Shown: piece after piece, positions 55,130-63,629 of the stretch
Position numbering within the stretch: position 1 is the first letter of the stretch
Layout of the letters: every line of letters starts with the position of its first letter
NCBI RefSeq assembly: GCF_039831995.1
Contig: NZ_JBDOIO010000003.1
Coordinates: 1,488,001 to 1,552,000, forward strand
Direction of reading: 5' to 3'
Length of the DNA stretch: 64,000 nt
DNA from: Paenibacillus pabuli
Lineage (GTDB): Bacteria > Bacillota > Bacilli > Paenibacillales > Paenibacillaceae
The notes under the pieces: generated by a model
Database searches by the model: none
Told to the model about the DNA's origin: nothing
Seen by the model: the letters and a program-made list of their open reading frames with translations, nothing else
Program-made: the position numbers and the translations under genes

Positions 55130-56636
55130 GCCTGTCGCCTCCATGCTCCCGTTCACGCAAGATTTGCTCCATCCGGTTGCGAACGTTGGTATCCATTTCT
55201 TTTGGATCCTGATTCAGTTCCTGATCCAGCTTGCTCCACTGCTGGCGGAATGAACGTCTGGCCAGGCTCGGTGCAACGCGGTATGTGTTCCATCCCTTGA
55301 GCGGACCAAGCTTGAGAGAGATTCCTTCATTGCGCACAACAGCCTTCTGGCCAATTTGACCCAGACGAATAGCTGCACTGAATCGTTTGGAGCTGGACAC
55401 CACTGCGGCGAATCCCTTCATGCCCGCCCCCTCAAACTTGTTCCCGTGACCCTCTTCAACCTTACGTCTGCGTAAATACACCAGCATATCATGCAAAGGT
55501 ATTTTGACAGGACAGGCCTCATAACAGGCCCCGCACAAACTCGAAGCACTGGCAATATCGTTCCACTCGTCTATATTCCCATTCAGTGCTGGCGTCAACA
55601 CTGCACCAATCGGGCCGCTGTAGGTTCCACCATAGGCATGACCGCCGATATGACGGTATACCGGACAAGCGTTAAGACAGGCTCCGCAGCGTATGCAATT
55701 GAGCAGTTCCTGAAATTCAGGATCGCCCAACTGCAGGGATCTTCCATTGTCCACGATAATAATATGCATTTCATCAGGACCATCCCCGTCTGCTGTTCGG
55801 CGCGGCCCGGTTATGCCTGACATATACATGGTCAATTTCTGTCCCGTGGCTGAACGCGGCAGCAGCGTGGCCATCACTTCAAGATCGGTCCAGGATGGAA
55901 TAATCCGTTCCATTCCCATCAGGGTAATCTGCGTCTTGGGTACAGTGGATACCATACGGGCATTGCCTTCATTTTCGAACAGCACCATGGAGCCTGTCTC
56001 CGCAATGGCGAAGTTACAGCCCGTCATGCCGATGTCAGCCTCGAGGAATTTTTCGCGCAGCTTTTTGCGCACAAACCCGGCGAGCACGGTTGTATCCGGT
56101 TCGAGGGTTTCCCCTGCTTCTTTTGATAATAAATCCGCAATCTGGTAACGGTTTTTGTGAATGGCCGGAATAACAATATGTGAGGGTGCTTCGCCAGCCA
56201 ACTGGATGATGTATTCACCCAGATCGGTCTCAATGGCTTCAATGCCAGCAGATTCAAGCGCATGGTTCAGATGAACCTCTTCCGACACCATCGATTTGGA
56301 TTTAACTACGGATACAGCTTCATGGTGGGCCGCTATATCGAGAGCGATTGCTGCTGCCTCCACCGATGTATCTGCAAAATGGATATGAACACCGTTAGCA
56401 CGGGCATTGTTGACGAATTCATTCAGATAATAATCCAGATGTGCGATTGTGTGCAGTCGAATCTGGCGGCCCCGTTCCCGCCATTCATCCCAATTCCCGT
56501 GTTCTTCCGAAGCGGATTTCTTCCCGTTCCGCAGACGTTCCGTTGTGAATTTGACAGCTTTGCGCAGAAAATCATCATTGAGCGCGAGTTCCGCACGTTT
56601 CTTGACAGACACATCCATTACACCAGGCTGACTCAT
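55119..56636 (-). CDS. lutB: Lactate utilization protein B
   Basis: This 505-residue iron-sulfur protein has the LutB/YkgF layout: a large N-terminal domain (LNHALESAGIEAIETDLGEYI, MTGCNFAIAETGSMVLFENEGN in parts) and two 4Fe-4S motifs, CIRCGACLNACPVY and CGACYEACPV. It is the central electron-carrying subunit of the lactate oxidation complex. ATG at 56636 overlaps the lutA stop as ATGA, with a GGGGG tract upstream, so lutA and lutB are coupled. No lactate permease gene (lutP) or FadR-type regulator (lutR) is near. Confidence 0.95.
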   Translation of the reverse strand: MSQPGVMDVSVKKRAELALNDDFLRKAVKFTTERLRNGKKSASEEHGNWDEWRERGRQIRLHTIAHLDYYLNEFVNNARANGVHIHFADTSVEAAAIALDIAAHHEAVSVVKSKSMVSEEVHLNHALESAGIEAIETDLGEYIIQLAGEAPSHIVIPAIHKNRYQIADLLSKEAGETLEPDTTVLAGFVRKKLREKFLEADIGMTGCNFAIAETGSMVLFENEGNARMVSTVPKTQITLMGMERIIPSWTDLEVMATLLPRSATGQKLTMYMSGITGPRRTADGDGPDEMHIIIVDNGRSLQLGDPEFQELLNCIRCGACLNACPVYRHIGGHAYGGTYSGPIGAVLTPALNGNIDEWNDIASASSLCGACYEACPVKIPLHDMLVYLRRRKVEEGHGNKFEGAGMKGFAAVVSSSKRFSAAIRLGQIGQKAVVRNEGISLKLGPLKGWNTYRVAPSLARRSFRQQWSKLDQELNQDPKEMDTNVRNRMEQILREREHGGDRHEH

Positions 56637-57361
56637 CCTGTTCGCACCCCCTCATACAGTAATTCGGCCAAATGCATGACACGAACCGGTTCATTCCGGT
56701 AGCGCAGGTTGCCTGCGATATTCATGAGACACGCCATATCCAGTCCAACAAGCACCTCGGCATCAGTCTCTTTGATATGATCAACCTTCTCGGTAACCAT
56801 CGCGCCGGATATGTCCGACATTTTTACAGCAAACGTTCCCCCGAACCCGCAGCAGTCCTCTCCAAAAGGTAGGGGTACAAATTCCAGCCCTTTCACTGCA
56901 GACAACAGTGCCATCGGTTCGTCTTTCACCCCGAGCAGCCTGCTGCCGTGGCACGATGGATGATAGGTTACCTTGTGGGGAAAATGTGCTCCCAGATCCG
57001 TTATCCCGAGTACCTGCACCAGAAATTGCGTGAATTCATAGGCTTTTGCTTCCAACCGTTTTGCCTTTTCGAGCCATACCGGATCATCCGCAAACAGCTC
57101 AGGATAATGATGAATCATATACGTACAAGACCCTGAAGGACAGACTACAAAATCACTGTCATCAAACGCTTCCAGAATCGTTTTGGCTGCCACTCTTGTC
57201 TCATCCCAGTACCCGCTATTGTATGAAGGCTGCCCGCAGCAGGTTTGGACAGACGGAAATTCCAACCGAACTCCGTGAGCGGCAAGCAGTCTGACCATCG
57301 CTTCTCCGACACGCGGGTAGATGGCATCGCTGAGGCAGGTAATGAACAAGGAGACCTTCAT
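56633..57361 (-). CDS. lutA: Lactate utilization protein A
   Basis: This 242-residue protein has two cysteine-rich CCG domains (TCCGQPSYNSGYWDE and EDCCGFGGTFAVK) as in LutA/YkgE, which carries an unusual iron-sulfur cluster site. It is the first gene of lutABC. ATG at 57361 has GGGAG 9 bases upstream. The DeoR-type regulator gene lies 90 bases upstream on the same strand, so the rhamnose and lactate genes may be transcribed together or in series. Confidence 0.95.
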   Translation of the reverse strand: MKVSLFITCLSDAIYPRVGEAMVRLLAAHGVRLEFPSVQTCCGQPSYNSGYWDETRVAAKTILEAFDDSDFVVCPSGSCTYMIHHYPELFADDPVWLEKAKRLEAKAYEFTQFLVQVLGITDLGAHFPHKVTYHPSCHGSRLLGVKDEPMALLSAVKGLEFVPLPFGEDCCGFGGTFAVKMSDISGAMVTEKVDHIKETDAEVLVGLDMACLMNIAGNLRYRNEPVRVMHLAELLYEGVRTG

Positions 57362-57451
57362 AATTACACGCTCCCATAATCGATTAGTAGTTGGTCGTTG
57401 AAGTTTACTCTAGGTATCAATTCATAACTATCTGACGACAAGGCCATTTGC

Positions 57452-58213
57452 TTATACAGTCGTAATTTTGATGTCGTAGTCCTTCAGACGATGGATCAGA
57501 TTACCTTCCAGCGGCTCATTGAGAATGACAGCATGAACAGCATTCAATCCGGTTACCCTGGCGAACGCACGAACACCAAACTTGCTTACATCTGCGAGCA
57601 AAATAACCTGGTCGGAGATCCCGACCATTTTCTGTTTCAATCTGGCCTGCAGTTCATTGGATTCGCTGATTCCGCCACCTTCCAGATGGACCCCCTTACA
57701 GGACAAGAACAGTTTATCAACATGATACGTTTCCAATGAACGTTCGGCGAGCGGCCCGACAAATGAGAGTGAACGCTGTGCCAACTGGCCACCGGTAGAG
57801 ATCACCTCTATCCTGTCTTTACTGCTAAGTTCGGTCGCAACCTGAATCGAATTGGTTAACACCGTCAGCGGAATATCCGGCATGTTCGCAGCCATATAAC
57901 CTGCAGTGGTGCTGGCATCCAGCAGTATCCGATCCCCAGGGTGAATCATGGCAAGGGCTGCCTGAGCAATTCGTTTTTTCTCTTCCGCATGCGTTGTTTC
58001 CCTCACGCGATAGGGGATCTCCGGCTGGTCATCCTTGATACTCACAGCTCCCCCATGGGAACGTTTTAATCGCCCGGCTTGCTCCAGCCGATCCAGATCA
58101 CGGCGGATGGTCTCTTCGGTTACCCTACAGCGATCACTCAGCTCGGACACACGCATGCTGCCGCTCTCATTAACCATCTCTACAATGCGATCATACCGCT
58201 CAGCAGCCAGCAT
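57452..58213 (-). CDS. DeoR-family regulator (RhaR-like)
   Basis: This 253-residue protein has a winged-helix N-terminus (ERYDRIVEMVNESGSMRVSEL, EETIRRDLDRLEQAG) and a DeoR sugar-phosphate-binding domain (IHPGDRILLDASTTAGYMA, ISTGGQLAQRSLSFVGP, CKGVHLEGGGISE, LLADVSKFG). It should release DNA on binding a phosphorylated sugar. Its ATG at 58213 follows the rhaB stop by two bases, and GAGGTG within rhaB acts as ribosome binding site. The pairing with rhamnulokinase makes it the likely rhamnose regulator, like RhaR (YulB) of Bacillus subtilis, though the symbol is not certain. Confidence 0.9.
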   Translation of the reverse strand: MLAAERYDRIVEMVNESGSMRVSELSDRCRVTEETIRRDLDRLEQAGRLKRSHGGAVSIKDDQPEIPYRVRETTHAEEKKRIAQAALAMIHPGDRILLDASTTAGYMAANMPDIPLTVLTNSIQVATELSSKDRIEVISTGGQLAQRSLSFVGPLAERSLETYHVDKLFLSCKGVHLEGGGISESNELQARLKQKMVGISDQVILLADVSKFGVRAFARVTGLNAVHAVILNEPLEGNLIHRLKDYDIKITTV

Positions 58214-58215
58214 CG

Positions 58216-59709
58216 TTACACCTCGCTTCCGGCTTGTGATTTCGTTGAGTCCGTCAATCGAAGAAATCTGCCGTATGCCTCTTCCCAAATCAATCTGTCT
58301 TTCGGTTCATACTCGGTTACCGGGAACGAATCACGAATGACCCTGCGTGCCTCCCAGATTTCCTTGAACGCTCCACTGGCAATCCACTGGACAGCCATGT
58401 TGCCGATTGCACTGCCTTCTGCCGGACCGGCCCATACCGGCTTGCCAATAGAGCTTGCCGTCCACTGGCACAGCAACTGATTCTGGATGCCCCCGCCGAC
58501 CATGTGCAATCCATTGAAAGACTGACCCGACAATTGTTCCGTCCATTCCAGCACTCTTCTGTATTTCAGCGCAAGGCTCTCCAAGATGGATCTGGCAATA
58601 GCTCCTTGATCTTGTGGTTCTTGCTGTCCCGTATCGCGGCAATACTGGCGAATCCGGATCGTCATGTCACCTGCTGGCATGAATAGATCGTCATCTGGAT
58701 CAAATAAACTTGCAAAAGGAGGGGCTTGTTCCGCCTGCTTCAATAATTCAGCGTAACTGATTCCTTTTCCCTGCCGCTCCCATTCACGCATGCTCTCCTG
58801 CAAGATCCAGAGCCCCATAATGTTCTTAAGCAGACGGAATGTTCCTCCAGCCCCGCCTTCATTCGTGAAGTTCAGGGCAAGACTTTCGGGAGTAATGGCA
58901 GGATGATCAATCTCCGTTCCCATCAAGGACCAGGTTCCACAGCTCAAGTAAGCAAACGAACGATCTGTTGCCGGAACTGCAACCACTGCAGAACCTGTAT
59001 CATGTTCAGCCACCGCAATAACGGGAATGGCGGATATCCCCAGATCACCCGATATACTGCTGCGGAGTTGGCCTACTCGTGTACCCGGCATTACCGCTTC
59101 CCCGAACAGCTGCTTCGAGACCCCGATGTGGGCAAGCAATTCTCCGTCCCATTGCCCGCTCACCGGGTTGTATAGCTGTGTTGTCGTTGCATTGGTAAAC
59201 TCATTCACCGCTTCTCCAGTCAAAAAGTAACGAAGCAGGTCCGGTATCATCAGAAAACGATCCGCTGCAGCGAGCAGTGGGGAACCGTTCCGCTGCAGGG
59301 TTGCGAGCTGGTACAGGGTATTAAAACCAAGGAATTGGATGCCTGTTCGCTCGAAGATCCGCTGGGAGGTTAACTCCTTGCGAACCTGTTCCATCATGCC
59401 GTTAAACTGTCCATCACGATAATGATAGGGATTACCGAGCAATTCGCCATTGTGGCCCAGAAGCCCAAAGTCCACTCCCCAGGAATCGATCCCCAAACTG
59501 CCTGGTTGCTCTCCCTGCTGCTTGACCAGGTGCAGTCCCTGCAACAATTCATGATGCAAACGCAGAATGTCCCAGTGCATTCGTTCGCCTGCTTTGACCG
59601 GCTCATTCTTGAATCGATGAACTTCGGTGGCGGTTATTCCCCGGTCATCCAAATGACCCAGCAGCGCCCTCCCGCTGCCAGCCCCCAAATCATATGCCAG
59701 CACACTCAC
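58216..59709 (-). CDS. rhaB: Rhamnulokinase
   Basis: This 497-residue FGGY-family kinase phosphorylates L-rhamnulose to L-rhamnulose-1-phosphate. Family blocks include the N-terminal YDLGAGSGRALLG, the SWGVDFGLLG segment, the phosphate-binding stretch AEHDTGSAVVAVP and FNGLHMVGGGIQN near the C-terminus. The start is GTG at 59709 (GTG at 59703 is also possible), with a weak AGGAAGG upstream. It is the first gene of a minus-strand series with the DeoR regulator; rhaA (isomerase) and rhaD or rhaE (aldolase) are not in the window. A cre-like site and a repeat-rich AT region lie upstream. Confidence 0.93.
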   Translation of the reverse strand: MSVLAYDLGAGSGRALLGHLDDRGITATEVHRFKNEPVKAGERMHWDILRLHHELLQGLHLVKQQGEQPGSLGIDSWGVDFGLLGHNGELLGNPYHYRDGQFNGMMEQVRKELTSQRIFERTGIQFLGFNTLYQLATLQRNGSPLLAAADRFLMIPDLLRYFLTGEAVNEFTNATTTQLYNPVSGQWDGELLAHIGVSKQLFGEAVMPGTRVGQLRSSISGDLGISAIPVIAVAEHDTGSAVVAVPATDRSFAYLSCGTWSLMGTEIDHPAITPESLALNFTNEGGAGGTFRLLKNIMGLWILQESMREWERQGKGISYAELLKQAEQAPPFASLFDPDDDLFMPAGDMTIRIRQYCRDTGQQEPQDQGAIARSILESLALKYRRVLEWTEQLSGQSFNGLHMVGGGIQNQLLCQWTASSIGKPVWAGPAEGSAIGNMAVQWIASGAFKEIWEARRVIRDSFPVTEYEPKDRLIWEEAYGRFLRLTDSTKSQAGSEV

Positions 59710-59754
59710 TGCTCTTCACCAACCTTCCTATACAAATGACGTTATTCCCTTTGC

Positions 59755-59795
59755 TTAATTGTTTGTTTATTTTTGTTTTATACTGTTTTGCTTTA
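59755..59795 (-). promoter_or_regulatory. Candidate DeoR-type operator repeats upstream of rhaB
   Basis: On the minus strand the core GCAAAAC, ACAAAAA and AAACAAAC repeats follow one another in an AT-rich tract that includes TATAAA. Repeated CAAA-type half sites are typical of DeoR-family operators. The tract lies 46-86 bases before rhaB. Confidence 0.35.
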
Positions 59796-59815
59796 TTTCA
59801 CGAGTATATCACTGT

Positions 59816-59829
59816 TGTAAGCGTTTGAA
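59816..59829. promoter_or_regulatory. cre-like site upstream of rhaB
   Basis: TGTAAGCGTTTGAA matches 12 of 14 positions of TGWAANCGNTNWCA and lies 107 bases before the rhaB start, in keeping with catabolite control of rhamnose use. Confidence 0.45.
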
Positions 59830-59855
59830 TACCCTGTGTTTTGTTTCTTTTCCAA

Positions 59856-59889
59856 CAAAAAAACGACCCGATCTCATGGACAAGTCGTT
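59856..59889 (-). terminator. Intrinsic terminator after the DUF2500 gene
   Basis: On the minus strand AACGAC and GTCGTT form a short stem with a 16-base loop followed by TTTTTT. Confidence 0.5.
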
Positions 59890-59901
59890 CTTCTTTTTGG
59901 A

Positions 59902-60417
59902 TTACGTATAAAAGCGGCCATTGCTTACACCGGACTGGGGCTGCACATCTCTCTCGAAATGCTTGAACCTTGTACCCTGGTAGGTTAGCATGCCTTGATC
60001 ATTTTCCACCAGCATGCCGTAGTTACTTCCGCCGACATTCAATTCCACGCGTTCTCCATTATCCAGTTGAAATGTTGCATAGTACCAGGTTGAAGCACTG
60101 CTCTCTCCGCTTCCTCCAGTAACCTTGGTTCTCTTCGCCACTACAGTACAGTGCAAGGTGAGCAGTGCTGCTGCATTATTGGAGGACCAACTCCGAACCC
60201 CTGAAATAATGGCGTATACAATCACACATGCAATGATGAGAAATATAGCCCCAATGAATATGGAACCCAATGCACTCATGGCCCCAAACTCATTGAATCC
60301 TGAAAAAAATCCCCCTTGATTCCCCTCAAATCCCGGGATACTATTCATGTCGTCAAATACACCGAAGCCGTCTGTGGTTAATCGGCCCATCGATGAGGAT
60401 ATGCTGATCGTCGTCAT
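59902..60417 (-). CDS. DUF2500 domain membrane protein
   Basis: This 171-residue protein has one membrane segment (about residues 51-72) and a C-terminal beta-rich domain (LLTLHCTVVAKRTKVTGG, YYATFQLDNGERVELNVGG, GMLTYQGTRFKHFER). That domain matches DUF2500, found as single-pass small proteins of unknown role. The N-terminal part (MGRLTTDGFGVFDDMNSI) is Gly/Phe-rich and outside known domains. ATG at 60417 has AAAGGA 10 bases upstream. It is a single gene between pepF and rhaB. Confidence 0.8.
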   Translation of the reverse strand: MTTISISSSMGRLTTDGFGVFDDMNSIPGFEGNQGGFFSGFNEFGAMSALGSIFIGAIFLIIACVIVYAIISGVRSWSSNNAAALLTLHCTVVAKRTKVTGGSGESSASTWYYATFQLDNGERVELNVGGSNYGMLVENDQGMLTYQGTRFKHFERDVQPQSGVSNGRFYT

Positions 60418-60450
60418 TCAACATCGTTCCTTTCCAGCTCCATAATAAGA

Positions 60451-60480
60451 TGCACCGCCCCTTGCCAAGGAGACGGTGCA
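60451..60480 (-). terminator. Hairpin terminator after pepF
   Basis: TGCACCG and CGGTGCA form the stem with additional inner pairs, followed on the minus strand by TCTTATTAT. The T-run is interrupted. Confidence 0.5.
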
Positions 60481-60525
60481 CGCGGACAACCTTACTTACC
60501 TTGTCCGTATACTATATGAGCGTAA

Positions 60526-62328
60526 TTAGGAATACAGACGTTCAAGTTCATCAACCAGACTGCCAACATACGCCACAGCAGCACGGATTGGTTCTGGTCC
60601 GGACATGTCCACACCCGCAAGTTTCATCAGCTCTTGAGGTGCGAGACTTCCGCCTGCTTTTAATGCTTCGAGCCAGCGATCCACGGCAGGCTGCCCTTCT
60701 TCGCGAATCAGTCCGGCAGCAGCTGTTGAGGCCGTCAAACCAGCGGCATAGGTGTAAGGGTAGAGTCCCATGTAGTAATGAGGCTGTCTCATCCAGGTCA
60801 GTTTGGCACCTTCATCCACAATCAAATCAGGGCCCCAGAACTCGGAGAGAATATTTCCTTTGAGCTCACTGAGCAGCTTGGCTGTAATTGGTTCATCCTT
60901 CGTGGCAAGTTCGTACACCTGGCGCTGCAATTCACCTTCTAGCAGGTGAGTTACGAAGTTATGATAATACGTGTTGAGCAATTGTAGAATCACCCAGCGG
61001 CGCATTCTTGGGTTGTCAGAACGTTTTAACAGATGATCAGCCAGCAGCATTTCATTCATGGTCGATGGTGCTTCAATGAAATACAGTGAAGGCCTTGTAT
61101 TGGTAATCCGCTGATAGCGTCCGGCAAGCATGAAATGCCCGGCATGTCCGACTTCATGAGCGAGCGTAAACGCACCCCGCATATTGTTAGCCCAAGAGAT
61201 CAGGATATACGAATGCGCCCCGTAAATGGATGAACAGAAAGCCCCCGTTGACTTGCCGGCATTATCCGCATAATCCACCCAACGGTCGCTGAATGCCCGC
61301 TCCACAATTTCGCCGTATTCGGGCCCAAGCACGGCAAGCGCTTCACGGATGAGCGTGCAGGCTTCTTCATACGTAATGGCAGGGCTGAATTCAGGATCCA
61401 GCGGGGCCTTGAGATCACAGAACATCAGCTTGTCCAGACCCAGCTCGCGTTTCTTGAGAGCCGCAAGTCTGCGCATATGAGGGGCAAGTTCCTGCTGAAT
61501 GATATCCAGGATATTGTTATACATCTCTTTGCTTACTTGCTGCGGGCTAAGCAGCATATCGGTAACGTCGTCATAGCCGCGAAGCCTGGATAAAACAACC
61601 TGTTTCTTCACTTCGGTTGCATAACCTTCGGCAAATGTATTTTTGTAATCATTTAGCTTGGAACTAAAGGCTGCGTAGGCAGAACGGCGCAGCTTGGTAT
61701 CGGAAGACATTTCATAGTTATTTTCATAGAAAGACCAGGACAGCGGGCGGGTATTGTCTTCTCCATCCAACGCATCATCAAAAGTCATGTCTGCCAGTTT
61801 ACCGCGCAGGTAAATCCGGTATGGCGAATCCAATACTTCACCGAGCGAAGCCAGTACTTTCTCCGTCTCTGGTGAGAGGCGATGTGCTTTTTCCTGAAGC
61901 AGAAGATTCAGGCTGCGAGCATATGGCTCCAGTCCGGGAAGTTCTGCAATATATCGTTCCACCGTACCCTCGGGAAGATCCGTGATCTCGGAATTGACAA
62001 AAGACAAGGAAGACGACAGAGACGATAGGATATCTCCCGCTTTCGCCGAATTCTCAAGGTTAACCGGATTGGTACTATCCTCCGATTGTTTCAGTCGCGC
62101 ATAGGATGCGGTCTTCACAATTCGTTCCTGAAGTGCTTCACGTGCATCCAGACAAGCCAGTAACTGTTCGGCACCTTCGCCCAGACGTCCTTTATACGTT
62201 TCAATCTGGACAGCTGCTTCCGGGAGTGATCTGAGTTCTTGCTCCCACTCGGCATCGGTCCCAAACAAATCCGTCAGATTCCAGGTTGTTTCCTGGCTTA
62301 CTTCGTCACGTGTACGTATTTTTTCCAT
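60526..62328 (-). CDS. pepF: Oligoendopeptidase F
   Basis: This 600-residue M3B zinc peptidase has the HEXXH motif in TLAHEVGHAGHFMLAG and the downstream EAPSTMNEMLLADHLL with the third zinc ligand. The N-terminus MEKIRTRDEVSQETTWNL and the C-terminal LKAGGSLAPQELMKLAGVDM are the PepF pattern. It degrades peptides of about 7-17 residues in the cytoplasm. ATG at 62328 has AGGAGGAGG upstream. It is flanked by its own terminator. A second M3 peptidase lies at 11110-12804. Confidence 0.95.
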   Translation of the reverse strand: MEKIRTRDEVSQETTWNLTDLFGTDAEWEQELRSLPEAAVQIETYKGRLGEGAEQLLACLDAREALQERIVKTASYARLKQSEDSTNPVNLENSAKAGDILSSLSSSLSFVNSEITDLPEGTVERYIAELPGLEPYARSLNLLLQEKAHRLSPETEKVLASLGEVLDSPYRIYLRGKLADMTFDDALDGEDNTRPLSWSFYENNYEMSSDTKLRRSAYAAFSSKLNDYKNTFAEGYATEVKKQVVLSRLRGYDDVTDMLLSPQQVSKEMYNNILDIIQQELAPHMRRLAALKKRELGLDKLMFCDLKAPLDPEFSPAITYEEACTLIREALAVLGPEYGEIVERAFSDRWVDYADNAGKSTGAFCSSIYGAHSYILISWANNMRGAFTLAHEVGHAGHFMLAGRYQRITNTRPSLYFIEAPSTMNEMLLADHLLKRSDNPRMRRWVILQLLNTYYHNFVTHLLEGELQRQVYELATKDEPITAKLLSELKGNILSEFWGPDLIVDEGAKLTWMRQPHYYMGLYPYTYAAGLTASTAAAGLIREEGQPAVDRWLEALKAGGSLAPQELMKLAGVDMSGPEPIRAAVAYVGSLVDELERLYS

Positions 62329-62437
62329 CTGTTATGTCCTCCTCCTTGCATTTCCAATATCTCTCATCGTATCATATTACGACCGTTTATACCTGACATC
62401 TCCCAAATTGGGACTTTGGGTTCAAACCGAATCAAAA

Positions 62438-62480
62438 TAAACCGCTGAGGTGTGGAAATATTCCATACCCCGGCGGTTTT
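62438..62480. terminator. Terminator between hxlR-like gene and pepF
   Basis: AAACCGC and GCGGTTT close a stem in which GGTGTGGAA and TTCCATACC also pair. It has a strong T-run on the plus strand and a TTTATTTT on the minus strand. Confidence 0.6.
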
Positions 62481-62492
62481 TTTGAGTTTGAT

Positions 62493-62852
62493 TTATTCTG
62501 ATTTCCAGATTACATTTTCACCGTAATTTTTACCCCAATCGTACATGGCTCGCAGGACTGGCATCAAGCTATGTCCATGGTCAGTCAAGCTGTACTCTAC
62601 CCGAGGAGGGACTTCTGCATAGACCTTGCGCTCAATCAGCCGATCTTCCTCCAGCTCCCGAAGCTGGTTAGTCAGCATTTTTTGGGTGATATGAGGGATC
62701 AATCGCTTCAATTCACTGAATCGCTTGGTTCCTTCCAGTCCCAGATGCCACAATATAATGAGTTTCCATTTGCCGCCAATGACAGCAAGGGTCAGTTCCT
62801 TCTCACAGTTGATTTCTTTCAAATTAATCCGTTCCTTGACTTCGGCTGCCAT
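62493..62852 (-). CDS. HxlR-family winged-helix regulator
   Basis: This 119-residue protein has the HxlR pattern: [19 protein letters not shown], then [24 protein letters not shown] and [19 protein letters not shown]. HxlR of Bacillus subtilis activates hxlAB in response to formaldehyde. ATG at 62852 has AGGGGG 9 bases upstream; the frame is open to 62897 and contains two further cysteines if used. The gene lies downstream of hxlB on the same strand, separated by a terminator, not divergent from hxlAB as in B. subtilis. A local role in formaldehyde sensing is likely. Confidence 0.88.
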   Translation of the reverse strand: MAAEVKERINLKEINCEKELTLAVIGGKWKLIILWHLGLEGTKRFSELKRLIPHITQKMLTNQLRELEEDRLIERKVYAEVPPRVEYSLTDHGHSLMPVLRAMYDWGKNYGENVIWKSE

Positions 62853-62982
62853 GGCTCCGAGCCCCCTTAGCTTACATTCTTCGTTCAAACAGGTCACTAT
62901 TCGATATAGCTTACTCTCAATTCTACTACAGCATGGCTCGAATGCATAGGAGACGTGAACGTATCACCGCATAATACATGAC

Positions 62983-63027
62983 AGAAAGGACCGGCTCCCC
63001 CTCTTTTATATAAGGGATCCCGGTCCT
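62983..63027 (-). terminator. Terminator after hxlB
   Basis: AGGACCGG and CCGGTCCT form the base of a stem with further inner pairs, followed on the minus strand by TTCTGTC. It lies 35 bases past the hxlB stop codon. Confidence 0.6.
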
Positions 63028-63061
63028 GCCTATGTTTACTTCAAGATCTGCAAGAGACCAT

Positions 63062-63625
63062 CTATTCCAGATTCGCATGACGGCCAAACATGTCCGCCCC
63101 AGTCATCTCTTTCTTTTCCATCAATGTGAGTACCAGAGCATCCATAGCCAGCAGCAATCCCTGTTCAAAAAGCGAACCCATCGGTTGAATCGTAACGGCT
63201 GCGCCTGACGTTGCCGTATCCTCTTTTGCAGATGCGGGAAGACGAACGACGGTGTTAGCCATTTGACCAATGGTGGACTCCGGCTTGATCGTGATGAGAC
63301 CTACCGGTGCACCGGCTTTACTGGCCTTCTGAGCCATCGCTGCCAGACTGCCCGTTTCTCCCGAGCCCGAGCATAATAGAAGGAAGTCCTTCTGACTTAT
63401 GCCCGGTGTGACAGTCTCCCCGACAACGAATACCCGGAGTCCCATCTGCATCAATCTCATGGCAAAAGCCTTTCCCATCAAACCCGAGCGTCCAGCACCT
63501 GCCACAAAAACCTGTTTAGCAGCCAGAATATGCTCAGCCATCGCCTGCATTTCCGAATCGTCGATCTGGCTTAGTGTGCGTTCCAGCTCCTTCAGAATGT
63601 CTGCTGCGTATTGTCTGCTGCTCAT
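63062..63625 (-). CDS. hxlB: 6-phospho-3-hexuloisomerase
   Basis: This 187-residue SIS-domain protein turns D-arabino-hex-3-ulose-6-phosphate into fructose-6-phosphate in the ribulose monophosphate pathway. Blocks are FVAGAGRSGLMGKAFAMRL, VVGETVTPGI, LLLCSGSGETGSL and the final QPMGSLFEQGLLL and KEMTGADMFGRHANLE. ATG at 63625 starts 4 bases after the hxlA stop, with AAGGG 7 bases upstream inside hxlA, so the two are one operon. The frame extends to 63667 but has no own ribosome binding site. Confidence 0.95.
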   Translation of the reverse strand: MSSRQYAADILKELERTLSQIDDSEMQAMAEHILAAKQVFVAGAGRSGLMGKAFAMRLMQMGLRVFVVGETVTPGISQKDFLLLCSGSGETGSLAAMAQKASKAGAPVGLITIKPESTIGQMANTVVRLPASAKEDTATSGAAVTIQPMGSLFEQGLLLAMDALVLTLMEKKEMTGADMFGRHANLE

Positions 63626-63629
63626 TCCG

